Assembly (NCBI GenBank): GCA_033239125.1
Contig: BSWB01000002.1
Span: forward strand, 46,721,001 to 46,785,000
Length of the DNA: 64,000 nucleotides
Source: Fagopyrum homotropicum
Lineage: Eukaryota > Streptophyta > Magnoliopsida > Caryophyllales > Polygonaceae
Reading direction: 5' to 3'
Both the position numbers and the translations under genes were made by a program. Positions 34,043 to 46,251 of this stretch are shown here, piece by piece (positions within the stretch are counted from its first letter, which is position 1; the number at the start of each line of letters is the position of its first letter). The notes beneath the pieces are model-generated. The model did no database searches. It saw only the letters and a list, made by a program, of their open reading frames with translations, and had not been told where the DNA came from.

Positions 34043-35868
34043 TGTTACGCTCAGGATGTGTGTGATACGCAATAGGTTTTAAATTTATACTCGTTATATT
34101 TCTCCTAACTCCTAGCGAACCCGCAGTGTACGGGACGTTTGTAGTAGGGATAGTATTCCGAGGTCGAACACAAAGACTAAGGTGAGATTGATTCGATTTA
34201 TTATTACGTTTAGTGAAGATCTAGGTTAAGAAAAGAGAAAGAAATAAAGAAATGAAAATCTCAATGTTTTTGGTTGGTTTTTGGGTGATCAATCAAGGAT
34301 CACAAATCATGCAAAGTAAACAATCAACTAAGCTAACGAATCAACACAAACAAACAAGCTAAACGCGAGATATGAATCAAGAGAGAAAAGCGGATTCTAG
34401 GGGTTGGAAATTCCGGTTATGGCATAAGACTCAAGCTATCTAATCATTCCTTGGATTAACTATAATATGTTGGGAGTGAGTGTTTCTAGATTGGGATCAA
34501 TCACCGGGTAGGTCTCATGGTCCACGAATCCGTTCCTAAGGTCTCATCACCGGGTAAGTCTCAAAGAGCCTAAGGGATGAAATTCTACTCAAACCGGATT
34601 GTCACCTAGGGATCTAACCTATCCTCACCGGGTAAGTCTCGAAAGGGTTAGTCCTAAACAACTATCCTAGCACACTTAGTCCAATGGCGACTTATGAGGC
34701 TCACCACTACCTAGAGTTTATCATCTTCGGAATCTAAGAGTAAGGATCACCGGGTAGGTCTCTCCTAACACTTAGTTGCTAACACTAGGTCACCCTAGGG
34801 TAGATTTAACTCAACAAACACTAGGATTTCAACATTATAACAATCTAAAGCTAGATCCATCGAACCAGGGAGAATCACGGGCTGTTCTACACCCTCCACG
34901 GCCGTGGAATGGCAAGAACTGGCCGTGGACTCCAACAGAGGCTCGTTCAAGTACATAAGTCATCCAAAGGTAAATCTAAGTGCATCCTATCATAGTCTTA
35001 ACCATAACCATCCTTTCCTTACCCTAGAATCACATCTACTTAGCCTACAACATGCATCATAACAATCGAAATCATCAAGTATAGAATCATGGCTTCCATT
35101 TGCAAGATAATGAAGAGAAAGAGATGAACAAGTGAAGTAATCAAAACCAAGCTGAAAATAAGATTAGAATGACTCACAACCCTTCCAAAAGAAGGTTTAA
35201 AAGGTTCATACAACTCTAGAAATCGATTCCGAAATTCTTCACTACAAAAGCTATCAAAGTCTAGCTATGGTGGGTTCTTCTTCCTCCTCTTCAATGGAGC
35301 TCCTCTTCCTCCTTCAATGGTAGCTTCTCCAAAAGAATCTTCTTGTTGAGAGTGTTTTTGATTTGATGATAGTGGATAATAGAGAGCTGCTCCAAGATGC
35401 CTTCTCTTAGCAATGCAGGACCACTTTTATACTACCACCATGCTAGAGAAGGCCAAGAGATCGTGGCACAGTTGTCACAACCGTCTGGCACAAACCACGG
35501 TTGGTTCCACGGCCGTGGAAGTGCCAGTGAACCGTGGTTTGGTGCTTTAGCGTTGCCTTGGTTCATTAAGCTTTGATTTGGTGCATGGCTTGTGTTGGCA
35601 AGGTTCCTTGAGTCCTCCTTAGCCCTTAGCTTGCATTCAAATGAGTCCTAGGGTGTGTCATCTTGATGAACGATCCTCAAACGTATCGTTTAAGCTCCTA
35701 ATTCTCTCAAAATACCTACAAAGCAATGCAAGAGTCCGTGTAGACGTCTATCTCGACAAATTACATGATTTAAGTGCAAACGTCATGAACTAGTGCTAGA
35801 TCATGCATGAATTGGTGAGAATTATATCTAAATGATTACCTAAACCTAAGTGATAAATCGTGTTATCA
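34043..35868 (-). repeat. 5' LTR of element C
   Basis: Same length as the 3' LTR and about 98% identical by eye. The dyads (35560-35490 and 34950-34895), the TATA box and the four GAGACTTACCCGGT-type motifs are all retained. Confidence 0.9.
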
Positions 35869-36003
35869 ACTATCTTCGGTCTCCCAAGTCGCCTCATCAT
35901 CTCATCGCATCGACCACTGAACGCAAGCGTCTCGTACCAGCCTCAAGGAAATCCTGAAGATGGTCTCTCCTCATAGCTGCAGGAAAATCCTCGAAGCGGA
36001 GGC
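35869..36003 (-). pseudogene. T1 pol end resumed, then junction with T2
   Basis: 35869-35873 is the second ACTAT copy. 35874-35940 continues T1 and matches T2 36891-36976 with a 26-bp gap. About 60 bp of unplaced sequence follows (35941-36003), after which T2 LTR sequence begins. T1 therefore lacks nearly all of its pol. Confidence 0.6.
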
Positions 36004-36660
36004 GTAGGGGCGGCTGGACAAGGCGCAGGGGCGACTTGCTGCGGGGGCGGAGATGTGCAGGTGCGGGGGCGGCGGCGTGATAGAAAGCGCTGTCGGCTTT
36101 CTCTTCGACAAAACTAACAGCAAGGGACACCAAAGCTCGAACCTTTGATTCCAACACAGACTCAAATCCAAGGAGCCTGAGAACAACGATACTTCAACAA
36201 TGAGAAGCCAACAAGAATCAAGTTTCAAACTTGATTCTTGGATGAGAAGAAAAGAAGAGAAAGAAGGAGAAAACGAAAAGAAAGAAGAAGCATGCTGCAG
36301 TACATGAACGTAATGAAGAACAGGGAATGATGAACTTACACGTCCAGCAAGATCACATGGGAGCAAGGGAACGGCCGCAACTCTTAGGGTTGAAGACGAA
36401 TGCAAGAAACGGGAAAAGGAGAAAAAGACGGGAATATATAGAGACGGGTTGAAAAGATAGAAGGAAGGGCGTTTAGGGTTAGGAAGAAGATAAGGAAACC
36501 GGCCTATAAGATAGAATATAGGATATTCTATCTATGGAAGGAAGATAATACGAACAAAAGAAAGATCGGCCGCGATCTTTCGTCAGCCGCGGGTGCGGCT
36601 GGCCGCAAGGGCGGCACACTTCACCGCGGGGCGGTGAAGGCAAAAGACTGGTGTCTTACA
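36004..36660 (-). mobile_element. Tekay-type chromovirus T2, truncated 3' LTR
   Basis: Matches 15142-15794 of the T1 LTR, including the GC-rich dyads (36583-36640) and the end gtcttaca at 36660. The other LTR end is missing. Confidence 0.75.
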
Positions 36661-38422
36661 TCAGATCCCTCTAAAAAGAAGTTTCGTCCCGAAACTTGCA
36701 AAAGTCCAACGATTACAACAACACACAAAAACAAAACTAAACTCATATATTCCCACTCGGGGCATGTAACTCAAAACTTCACAAAAAACGTATGCAACGC
36801 AACAAAGGGAAAACTTAAACAAAACGACTATGCTAAAGGTGCAACCATCCCAGCGAAAAACTCCGGATAGTTTCTTTGGATACTATATTCGGTCTCCCAA
36901 GTCGCCTCATCAACTCCTCGCATCGACCACTGAATCTTCATCTTCGGTATCTCCTTCGAACGCAAGCGTCTCGTACTACGCTCCAAGACAACCACCGAGT
37001 GCTCTACCAACGTGTGGTCTAGCTCGATCACTAGATCCTCGTGACTAGCGATGTGTCTCGGGTCTGGTATGTACTCCCGTAGCTGAGACACATGGAAGAC
37101 TGGGTGAACACCCTCGAGTCTCGGTGGTAAAGCAAGTCTGTATGTTGCCTCTCCAACTCGCTTAAGAATCTCAAACAATCCAACATATCAGGGGCTCAAC
37201 TTCCTCTTCACTCCGAAACGTCTGACACCTCTACTCACAACCAAACTTGAGCTCTAAATCTGAACTCCAGAGGTCTACGCCTCTTATCGGCATAAGACTT
37301 CTGTCAACTCTATGCTGCTAACATCCGCTCTCGGATCACTACTACTCGAGCCATGTCATCCTGAATCTGCTCAAGTGCTACTCTGTTAGCACAACTCGGC
37401 TCATCCCAACACAACGGTGTACGACATCTCTGACCGTACAAAGCCTCATAAGGAGCCATCCTGATCGATGCGTGCCAACTATTGTTATACGAAAACTCCA
37501 CTAAGGGAAGGTTATCTGGCCACACCCATCCCCAGTCTAACACACAGGCTCGCAACATGTATTCTAGAGTCTGGATGTTCCGCTCGGACTGACCATCGGT
37601 CTGAGGATGATAAACGGTCGTAAACTACAGACTCGTACCTAGGGCGGCATGCACTTGCTGCCAGAACCTCGAAGTGAACCGTCCATCTCTGTCAGAGACT
37701 ATAGTCCTAGGTACTCCATGAAGTCTCACTATCTGTCTAGTGAACTCCTCTGTCAATCGACTCACCGGCCACGTTTCCTTGATCGGAATGAAACGTGCGG
37801 TCTTCGTCAGTCGATCTACTATGACCTAGATAGCATCAAAACCACGACTTAGTCTCAAACCGGTCACAAAATCCATAGAGATGTCTTTCCACTTCCACTC
37901 AGAGACGGAAAGTGGGTGTAGCTCACCTCTTGGTCGATGATGCTTGATCTTGACCTGCTGACAGGTCACACACTAAGCTACATATCTCGTGACATCTGGC
38001 TTCAATGCTCCCCACCAGAAAGAGCGTCTGATATCCTGATACATCTTACTCGCACCGGGATGTACTGAGTAAGGTGAAGAGTGAGCCTCCTGAAGGATCC
38101 TCTGTCTCAACTCTCGATCTGAAGGCACACAAACACGCTCTTGGCGTCTCAAAACTCCATCAGCACCAACCGCACACTGCGGTGCCTCTCCTTGAGACAT
38201 CCGATCTCGGATCGGCATCAAAGCTGGACAACTCTCCTGCTTCTGTCGGATTTTGGCCAACAAATCAGGTACTATCTCCAAGGTGGACAACTGACTATCG
38301 GAATCCGGGAAGTGGATATCCATCTCTAGCCATGCTAAATCTCGTTGTAACTGTGGCTGAGCTGTTAGCCTAGCGATCGCCATCTCCCGGGGAGTCTTCG
38401 TACTAAGGGCATCAACTACCAC
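36661..38422 (-). pseudogene. T2 pol remnant: RNase H end, integrase, chromodomain
   Basis: The polypurine tract is the complement of tcagatccctctaaaaag. Read on the minus strand from 38422: end of RNase H (VVDALS), zinc domain (RILQEAHSSPYSVHPGASKM ... CTRYVA region), decayed integrase core (FSYNNSWHASIRMAPYEALY near 37500), then the GPF-type segment FEILKRVGEATYRLALPPRL and a chromodomain (KIQWSMRGVDEATWE) ending near 36828. In Tekay-type elements the chromodomain guides integration into marked chromatin. Several stops and frame changes occur at 37178-37310 and 37560-37980. The 5' half is absent and the element stops abruptly at about 38422. Confidence 0.85.
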
Positions 38423-38425
38423 TGA

Positions 38426-38769
38426 TTACAAGGTTAGGGTTCCCCTATCCCTCCTAGCCGTGAGATTCACATAAATAGTCTTGTGAGCCTCGTGAATGCC
38501 ACCTCCCTTGGATTCAACATTTTCCAAATTAAACACCCTTGTAGCAAAGTAACACATGGCAGCTGGAGAGACTTCAGAGACTCTAGATCCATAGATGCAC
38601 ACATGCAAAGTGGGCGTGAGTGAAATCCGTCAAGCCAAGTACCCGTAGCTTTGAACTTGTGGAACCAGTTCGTCGGCATCTCAATTTTAGCACAGATTAT
38701 GATGTTTTCCGGTGAAGAGAGTGTTGTTGAGTCTGATGATATGTGAACCAATATATCTTCGGGTGGAGT
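38426..38769 (-). pseudogene. Unidentified coding-like fragment between T2 and element G
   Basis: Two minus-strand frames are open here. One contains IEMPTNWFHKFKATGTWLDG, the other VSPAAMCYFATRVFNLENVE and HEAHKTIYVNLTARRDRG. The two pieces read like parts of one protein separated by a frameshift near 38600-38630. I do not recognise the family; it does not look like gag or pol. It may be a captured host gene fragment or an unusual part of one of the neighbouring elements. Confidence 0.35.
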
Positions 38770-40400
38770 TGTTACGCTAGAGAGTAGCACACACAGAGTC
38801 GTAAATTTATAACTCGATCTATTCCCCTAAAATCCTAGCGAACTCACAGTGTATGGTCGTTTCCTAGCAAGAAAAGTATTCCGAGGTCGAACACAAGGAA
38901 TGGGGTGAGATTAAATCATGCAATGATCATGGATAGTGCAAATCTAGACTAAGATGAGAGAAATGAATAAAGAAATGAGAGTCACAATATTTTTGGTTAG
39001 TTTTTATGTGAGCAAACAAAGATCACAAGATATGCAATACAAGCATACAAACAACACACAAACACAAGATAGGTGATAAATGTAAGAAGTGCAGATTCTA
39101 GAGGTCAATATTTCCGGTTATGGCATTGGACTCAAGGTTTTAATCATCTAAGGATAAGGCTCCAGTTGTTGGGAAATGGTGTTTCTTTAATGGGAACAAT
39201 CACCGGGTAAATATCATGTTTCACTAGTCTCAAACTAAAGTCCTATTACCGGGTAATTCTCAAGGAGCTAAGGTTGAGAATTCTACACAAACTGGGCCAA
39301 TATCTAATGGTCAAACCACTCCTTACCGGGTAAGTCTCGGAAAAGGTAAGTCTTAAGCAACAATCCTAGCACACTCAATCCCATAGTAGCTTTTGAGGCT
39401 CACTACTACCTAGAGTTCATCATCACCTAAGAGCGGAAATCACCGGTTAAGTCTCATTCCTTAATTAGTTTGCTATCATAGGTCACCCTAAGCTAGATTA
39501 CTCTTAACAAAGACTAGGATTTCAACAACATAACATCCTAACATACAAATTCATCCACACAAGAACAACATAATCAAATCTCGGATGATCAAGAATATCT
39601 CGGATGAGAAAACATGAAGAACAACCATAGATTATATTCTGAGCTAGGTTTCGAGCACATAAATCATCCTAAGATACATGCAAGTCCATTATAATCATCC
39701 AAGTCATAATTATCTATCCTTCACTCTAGAATCACAACTATTCAGCCAACAACATACATTTCAAAGGCAGAATCCATCATACAAGCATGCATGCATTCCA
39801 TAGAAAAATAATGAGATAAAGAACAATGATAGCAGGGTTAATTAGCTAGAATAGAATTTTGCACAAGTTTCACAATGCTTCAAGGGCAGCTCCAAGGTCA
39901 GAAATTATAAGCTACATAAGAATCTCACTTAAAACCACTCAAACTCACTCTAGATCTAATGTAGGATATGTTCTAATCTAATCTCCCCGAAGAACACCCA
40001 CAAGGGGCTTGAAACAGAGCTGGAAGAAGAGAGAGATCCCCAAAATCAGCCTGCAAGGCCACTTCTATACACAACCAAAGGAAAGCAAGGGTCGGACAAA
40101 GAGATCATGTGACAAGTATCGAAGCTGTCTGCACAAGAATCTCAGATGGCTTAGGACCCATCTCGGCCGAGATTCCTGTACAATGGACCGAGATTTTCAT
40201 CCTTCATCTCCCCTTGGATCACCAAGTCATGAGTTGGTACAAGGGATGCACCAACAAGGTCTTTTGTGCTCTTCCTTGCTCCCAGCTTGCTCCTTCGGAA
40301 CTCCGGAAATGAGCCACCACGAGGCTTGATCCACGAATCTATCAACGCACCTCGAACAATTAATATCAAAGGCTATCAAATGTCAATGCATCTTAGTTAT
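38770..40400 (-). mobile_element. Athila-like element G, 3' LTR (truncated)
   Basis: Starts TGTTACGCTAGAG at 38770 (minus-strand LTR end). Contains the U5 block (38835-38910), four degenerate GAGACTTACCCGGT-type motifs (near 39203, 39247, 39324, 39441), a TATA-like tatagaag (40070-40063, minus) followed by tggccttgca, and dyads built on atctcggccgagat (40168-40200) upstream of it. The upper limit is uncertain: I see no TG end, and post-integrase sequence begins soon after. Confidence 0.65.
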
Positions 40401-41200
40401 TCACTCTTGTTGGAAGATACCTAACTCCTACAAACAAAAACAAAAAAAACACAAAACCCACCAAAGAATAGAAAAATCTAACTAAACTATCTAAGGAAAA
40501 GACAAAGACATAGCTTGGGTTGCCTCCCACGAAGCAATTGGTTTAAGGTTGCTAGCTAGACCTATTTCCATATATGACTCAATGCACCTCTAACGTCTTG
40601 GATTGCTCATCAAATCCACAAAACCGCTTTCCTCCAGTTTTCTCTAAGCCAAGGTTGGGCCAATTGCTTGCCCAATAGTCTTCCAGTTCAAATTTTATTG
40701 GTAAATGGTAAGACATCCAATGAACAAGCTTGTATGGTTTGGTTCTCTCGGGACTCTTACCAGTCCTCCTATGCCTCCATGGAACATAATCCAGCTTTGC
40801 ATCATATCCTTTCTTGGATCGAGAAATCAGCTTCTCGAGAATATTCTTCGCTTCCCAATTTGAGATCTTTCTTCAACCACAAGCTCGGGGATGGTATAGG
40901 GTCCTTATCATGTGAGCGAACCCATACTTGAACAAAAGACAATTGATGGCCTTAGCGGTGAAGCGCTCTTCACCATCATTCCGCATAATCCGAGGAATCC
41001 TTAATCTTGTGATGGTGAGCCGGCTGACGGTTCTCATAGCTATCCTAGCATCATCTACTTCCGACAAGTCTAGAAGAAGTTTTATCTTGACCTTAGGAGG
41101 TTCCTTTGGAAGAGACCTTCAACTCTTCGGTGCATCCCAGAAAAGATCTAGATCTTTAAAGGGAGTAATAGTAAGTACCTTGTGAAGTCATTCGATACTT
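40401..41200 (-). pseudogene. Element G integrase remnant
   Basis: 40514-40529 carries the post-integrase inverted repeat (ttgggttgcctccca). Above it, fragments of integrase are readable on the minus strand, best at 40873-41067 (IPRIMRNDGEERF, a decayed version of the second catalytic Asp motif, and LLFKYGFAHMIRTLYHP). Many stops and frame changes; no function expected. Confidence 0.6.
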
Positions 41201-41876
41201 GGGACGAGATTTATGCTAGGATAAGCATGAAATCTCTCCCAACTTAGCTGAATTTTCATCAACCTTCGCCGTAGTTTCAGCAGTAAGGTCAAGGTGTTCT
41301 ACATCATCCTCTTCTTCTTCGAGAACTTCAAGAGGAGTTTCGGGGTCGACAAGAGGAATGCTCAAAACTGGGAGATATTCTTTTCACTTCTCTTGTAGAG
41401 CCTTTTTAGCATTGGTCAATGTGCTTTCAATGTCATCCAACCTCTTCATATATTTCTCGAACATTGATTTAAATCGATCCTCAAGTGGTTGTTGTGGAGG
41501 TTGCACTTGAGGAACTAGTGGTTCGTAAACCTGTTCATAAACCTTGTTAGGGGTATGAAGCTCATCCTAATATGGAAGCTCGCCCTCAATAGCTTCCAAT
41601 CTTTGTCTTTCATCACTAAACTCATAGGATGCATACTTGGCCTGCAAATATTCATACTCCTCCAATCTAGCTGACTGTCTTGCTCTCCATTTCTCTTCTT
41701 CCAAGACTTCGTCTCTAAGCCTAATTTGTCTCCAAGTTTCATCAAATTCATCTTGGAGGTTCCATACAGTCATTGGCTATCCTGAAAAACCAATGGCTCA
41801 AAGCAAAACAAGATCAAAAGCAAAAGGAAAGGTCTATACTATCAATAATCATGCGCACATACCGATCTGGATCTAG
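41201..41876 (-). pseudogene. Gag remnant of element H, fused to G
   Basis: Minus-strand pieces of Athila-type gag. Near the start lies a coiled coil similar to C's (DEFDETWRQIRLRDEVLEEE, about 41750-41690). Near 41500-41400 is the linker FEKYMKRLDDIESTLTNAKK with stops. The middle of gag and all of protease, RT and most of integrase are missing. The LTRs on the two sides differ in sequence, so this is a join between two elements, somewhere around 41200-41500. Confidence 0.55.
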
Positions 41877-41894
41877 TCCCCGACAACGGTGCCA
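41877..41894 (-). promoter_or_regulatory. Primer binding site of element H (decayed)
   Basis: Minus strand tggcaccgttgtcgggga, two changes from the site in A and C, and six bases from the LTR end. Confidence 0.75.
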
Positions 41895-41900
41895 AAAACT

Positions 41901-43039
41901 TGTTTGCTCTAAAACGTGTGTGTATATGAAGGAAAATAGTCTTAAATTTATACCAAGAATAAAAGCAATAGTGAACCCGTAGTGTACGGATCAATCGTAG
42001 TAAAAGCAAGTATTCCAGGGTTGATCACAAAAACTATGGTGAAATTAATATGTGGCAAATCAATGATAAAGTAGACAAATAAAAGAAAGAGACAAAAGTA
42101 ATAAATGAGTAATGCGATAATCGAGGATATGCAAATCCTAGAGATCAAAGTATCCGGTTGTGGTTTTCGATTCAAGACTTCTAAAGATCTAGGGCAAGGT
42201 TGGGTTGCTATGAAAAGATGTTTCTCCGATTGGATAGATTACAGGGGAGGCCTCGCTATCCACTATCACTAACCAAAGGTCCTATCACCGGGTAAGTCTC
42301 AAGGATCTAAGGGAAGAAACAAAAGCTCAAACCAACCACTCAACCTAAGGATCTAGAACTAACATTTACCGGGTAAGTCTCAGGTTAGGTTACAAAGGCA
42401 AGAGTTTGGCACACCCAAACCTAACAAAGGATAAACCTTTGTTACCTAGAAAGCATCATCTTCGGTACTCAAGAAAGGAAATCACCGGGTAGGTCTCTTC
42501 CCAAACTCAAGCATAAGCCTTAGAGGAATCTAAGGGTATAAAACTCTCAATAAAGACTAGGATGATGTCTCTACTGCGTGTGGTGTGTGTGTGTGTCGCC
42601 AGATTGCTGCCGGCATCCATGACTTATAGGAAAAACTAGGGTTTAAAAGGAATGGGCCATGGGCCAAAAATAGGAAAACCGCGGGTCAGCTCCTAATGAT
42701 CTCGACCGCGGTTTATGGTCTTTGTCGGGGGAGCGGTTTTATTCCGCGTAAGTCTTCTCTTTAGCTCCTTGCTTGATCCTTTTGCTATGTCCTAGATCTC
42801 CTTTTATGCTCCACCATGTTCCACTATTATCCACTTTGAGGCTTTGTCCTTACGTATTCCATTTCGGTCCAAATTCTACCAAATTACTTGAAAATGCAAC
42901 AAGAATCCGTGTAGACATCTATTCTAGCAAAGTATGCAAAGTTAAACCTAAATATCATAGATTCATATTTATGCGTGCAAAACAAAGGAAAAATCTACCT
43001 AAATGCAAGTCTAAAGTAAGGACATAATTCATGTTATTA
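41901..43039 (-). mobile_element. Athila-like element H, 5' LTR
   Basis: Minus strand starts TAATAACATGAATTATG (first G of the TG lost) and ends GAGCAAACA at 41901. About 1.14 kb, shorter than the others. It has the U5 block (41958-42040), three GAGACTTACCCGGT-type motifs (near 42493, 42368, 42287), a TATA-like cctataag (about 42628-42621) and dyads with arms aaaccgc/gcggttt (42680-42720) upstream of it. Confidence 0.65.
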
Positions 43040-44361
43040 GCTTACGAGGACACCATTATGTGTGACATTGCTCCTATGCAAGCTTGTCCCATTCTACTAG
43101 GTAGGTCATGGCAATACGAGAGGGAAGTAGAACATAAGGGACAAACCAACAAGTATTGTCTTACTTTCAAAGGGAAAAACTTTGTGTTGAAACCAATGGC
43201 ACCTGACGAGGTAGCCAAATACTGTGAGAACAAGAAGAACGAAGAAGATGAGGAAGAGGCCAAAAAGTTCGGACACATGGGTGTATAAAGGATAGTGTTA
43301 GGAACAACAAAATTCATCATAGATCTCAACGATGTACCACCAACAAGGAATGCTAACTATACAACAAGCAATTGTCCGATCTTCACGTTCGTCTTTAAGG
43401 AATTCCTGACATATTCATGCATGACATGAGCATACTAAGCACTCTAATTGAGCATATGTGGCTGATATATAACATCTACTGGGACATTCCATGGTCTCAT
43501 GTAGCTACTTATTGTTATACTTTGTGCAACCGATTTAAGTATGAAGGGTATCACTATAGGTCTTTGTTTACTAACAACATTAAACTACTAACCCCTAATG
43601 TAGGCATCCCAAGACACTAGGAGCAAGAAGCCCTAACACCTGTAAGGAAGAGGAGGACACCAATGATAAAAGATGGCATGATCAAATGGGACTCATGCAA
43701 AAGAAGGAAGGGTCTACATGCCATCCGTACAAAGAAGATGGCGCGCCATAAAGCTCAACAAACAAGGAGGTTCCGAGGGCGTCAATACATGAGAATGCAC
43801 TCACTAATATCAAAGAGAAGAGGAGCCTATAAGAAGAACTCTTGCTCCTCGGCAGTAGAAGACCAAAACCCACATTCAAGACCACCCCATCACTCGAGCA
43901 CATCCACACATACATGTACGAGAACACAACCATGCACGAAGGATCTACAAATGCATGGAGGAGAGGATGGCCGGTCATGCACACGTAAAACCCTTACACG
44001 TGTGAACTATGAATGTGGCTAATGTTTGGATCGAGTGTTATATTTTTTTAGACCATAAATACATCTTTAGTTATGGGTTATTATTGCGGGATTTTAATTA
44101 TATTTTCAACCCCAGTTATTTTATTTATTTTGGAAATAACTTAAGTCTTCTAGTAGGAAAACCTAAAGATAGATTTGGAAATCATGTCTTTAGAGATACT
44201 TGAGGCCCACGTTTTAGAATACATAATGTTACTAAAAGATTGATCTTATTTGTATTATTTTCTTAGATTTAGATTATATCTTACTCTAAATAAGATACGA
44301 TTATACGGGCTCGATCACGAGGCCCATTCGTCCAACTCATAGAGCCTATACGACCGACCCC
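43040..44361 (+). pseudogene. Chromovirus protease fragment and unassigned tail
   Basis: 43040-43286 encodes the C-terminal half of a gypsy protease (AYEDTIMCDIAPMQACPILL then GRSWQYEREVEHKGQTNKY), closest in style to the protease of chromoviruses like D, ending in an acidic segment. It starts exactly where the H LTR ends. Downstream to 44361 the frames are short; 43663-44022 is basic and repetitive with no family I can name, and 44040-44361 is AT-rich. No RT is present. Confidence 0.55.
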
Positions 44362-46122
44362 TGATAGCATGAATTATAGTCTATATTTTGGGACTTGTTT
44401 AGACGTTTTATCTTCAATAATCTGCATATTTGGATGTATAATTTGTGATTATATTGTTGTTTCATCTACCTTTGCGGGAATCGAGCTCTACACCTAGTTT
44501 CGTTGTAATCGGAGGTAAAATGGCACGTTTTGGATCAAAATGGAGCTAAGAAGCAAAGGAGTCATGGGAGCTACATTTTGGAGCTTAAAAAGGAATTCGG
44601 GAAGCAAGGAATTAATGAAGAAGATTTACTTTGGACCAGATTTGAGAGATTTCACTTTCAGTTGAGAGTCACCTCGGTCAGCTACAGTACCATCTCGACC
44701 GAGGTGATCTTGAGGAGCGCCCCGACCGAGGCGAATACCCTGACGCGGCGAGATCATTTATTCTTGGCTGAGATCTTTTATTTTTGGAAGGAGAGATTTT
44801 ATATTTTTGGGCTGGATTTCTGGAAGGAAGATCATATATTTTAGAGATCTATTTTAGATATATGGATATATTTTTATTAGGAAAATATCTTTTCAAGATA
44901 TTTTATCTTTGGAAGATAGTTTTCCTATATAAAGGGTTGAATTTTCCACAAGTTCAACCATGCTTAGAGGGCTGATAACATCCAGCAATTAAGGGATTTT
45001 TTCAAGAGTTTTGAAGGAAGGAAGATTGAAGATCAATCAAGGAAGGATTGATAGCTTGTTATAGCTTTTGTGAAGGGTTTTGTAAGACTTTCTTAGATTC
45101 CCTTTTGTTTGATTGTCTTGTTGGATTTGTTATTCAGGGAACGCATATTTGTTTGATATTTGATTTAGTTATTGAAGCCTTGTTCTTAAGGTTTTTGTGT
45201 TCAAATATTCATTCCCTTCCCATATATTTGATTATTGCTTTCATGATAATGTGTGACTAATTTCTTTGTGCGATTCTAGGGTGATTGGCTGAAGGTTGTG
45301 GGAAAAACAATGATAGAATAATCTTAAATTCCAGTAGGACCCTGAAAGCTCGAGTCTTTATCCTTAACCCTAGAGCATCTCGTTCAGTCGATGAACATCT
45401 CGGCCGGGGTGGAATTCGTCTGACCGAGGTGACCCTTCTGCTCCGAAACTGAGAGTTAAGTGTTAGAGTTTTCCAAATCCCATTCTTGTTACACCTTTCC
45501 TGGTTCAATGCAAGCATAGGATGAGACTTACCCGGTAATTCCTTTGTTTGTTTACCCATGATCATAAGTGTAGGTAATAAAGGTTTATCCTTTATTAAGG
45601 TTTGAGTGTTCCTTCATTCCATCTTTGTGAGTTAGCCTGAGACTTACCCGGTAAAGGTTGATTCTATTCCCTTAGTTGGTATGTTGGTTTGAGATTATAA
45701 TTCCTTTCCTTAGTACCTTGAGACTTACCCGGTAATAGGAGCTTTTGGTTTGGAGTTTGTGAGTAGTGAGACTTACCCGGTGATCTATTCCACTTTAGTA
45801 ACACTTTCCCTTTGCAAAATCTCAGCTTTGTCCACTTATCTTTAGATCTTGAGTTGGAACCACAACTAGATGCTTTAATCCCTAGAATTGCATATTCCTT
45901 TAATTGACTTTTTATTATCTTTGATTGCTTTAATTGCTTTTGTGGTTAGTTGCAATATTGACTACCTATATTGGTTTTGTTTCACCTAAGTCTTTGAGAT
46001 CGACACCCCGGAATTCTTGCTTTTACTACGATTGACCCGTACACTACGGATTCGCATCCTTGTTTTGAGCATATATCTTGGGTTATAAATTTAAAGCTTG
46101 CACACACCATTTGGAGCGAACA
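44362..46122 (+). repeat. 5' LTR of element A
   Basis: Starts TGATAGCATGAATTATAG and ends GGAGCGAACA. Dyad cluster 1 (44669-44733: cacctcggtc, then ctcgaccgaggtg), TATATAAAG (44926-44933), dyad cluster 2 (45374-45432), four GAGACTTACCCGGT motifs (near 45523, 45640, 45720, 45770) and the U5 block (45985-46055). A perfect 10-bp inverted repeat, cacctcggtc/gaccgaggtg, lies in cluster 1. Confidence 0.9.
44926..44933 (+). promoter_or_regulatory. TATA box of the element A LTR
   Basis: tatataaa followed by gggttg. The dyad cluster lies about 190-260 bp upstream. The same site is present in the 3' LTR near 56393. Confidence 0.6.
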
Positions 46123-46128
46123 AGTTTT

Positions 46129-46146
46129 TGGCGCCGTTGCCGGGGA
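46129..46146 (+). promoter_or_regulatory. Primer binding site of element A
   Basis: TGGCGCCGTTGCCGGGGA, six bases after the LTR end. Confidence 0.92.
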
Positions 46147-46251
46147 CTTGGTCTAGACCGAGCCGGTTGGGGTAGTCTTTCGGGGCAGTAGCCCCTGTTA
46201 CTACTAACCACTCTACTTGAGTGACTTTCGCAGGTTCTTTCTTGTAGGTTT

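Larger units (their letters stand above)
16000..35868 (-). mobile_element. Athila-like Ty3/gypsy element C, complete but nested and broken
   Basis: Both LTRs are 1,826 bp (16000-17825 and 34043-35868). The flanking duplication is ACTAT (15995-15999 and 35869-35873), so both ends are intact. Read on the minus strand: 5' LTR, primer binding site (34036-34019), gag (33943-32865), D inserted, gag end / remnant protease / RT / RNase H (25223-22573), solo LTR E inserted, integrase (20724-19495), a 1.7-kb non-coding tail without an envelope-like frame, polypurine tract, 3' LTR. By eye the LTRs differ at about 31 positions, no indels (about 1.7%), so the insertion is fairly young. The element sits inside Tekay-like T1. 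Confidence 0.9.

Noticed and set aside
16459..45790. CCGGGTAAGT as a repeated 5' splice donor
   Set aside because: The GTAAGT reading is antisense to the element transcripts in every LTR, so it would not act in the element RNA.
46129..46146. tRNA gene at the primer binding sites
   Set aside because: Only an 18-base complement of a tRNA 3' end is present, with no cloverleaf or internal promoter boxes.
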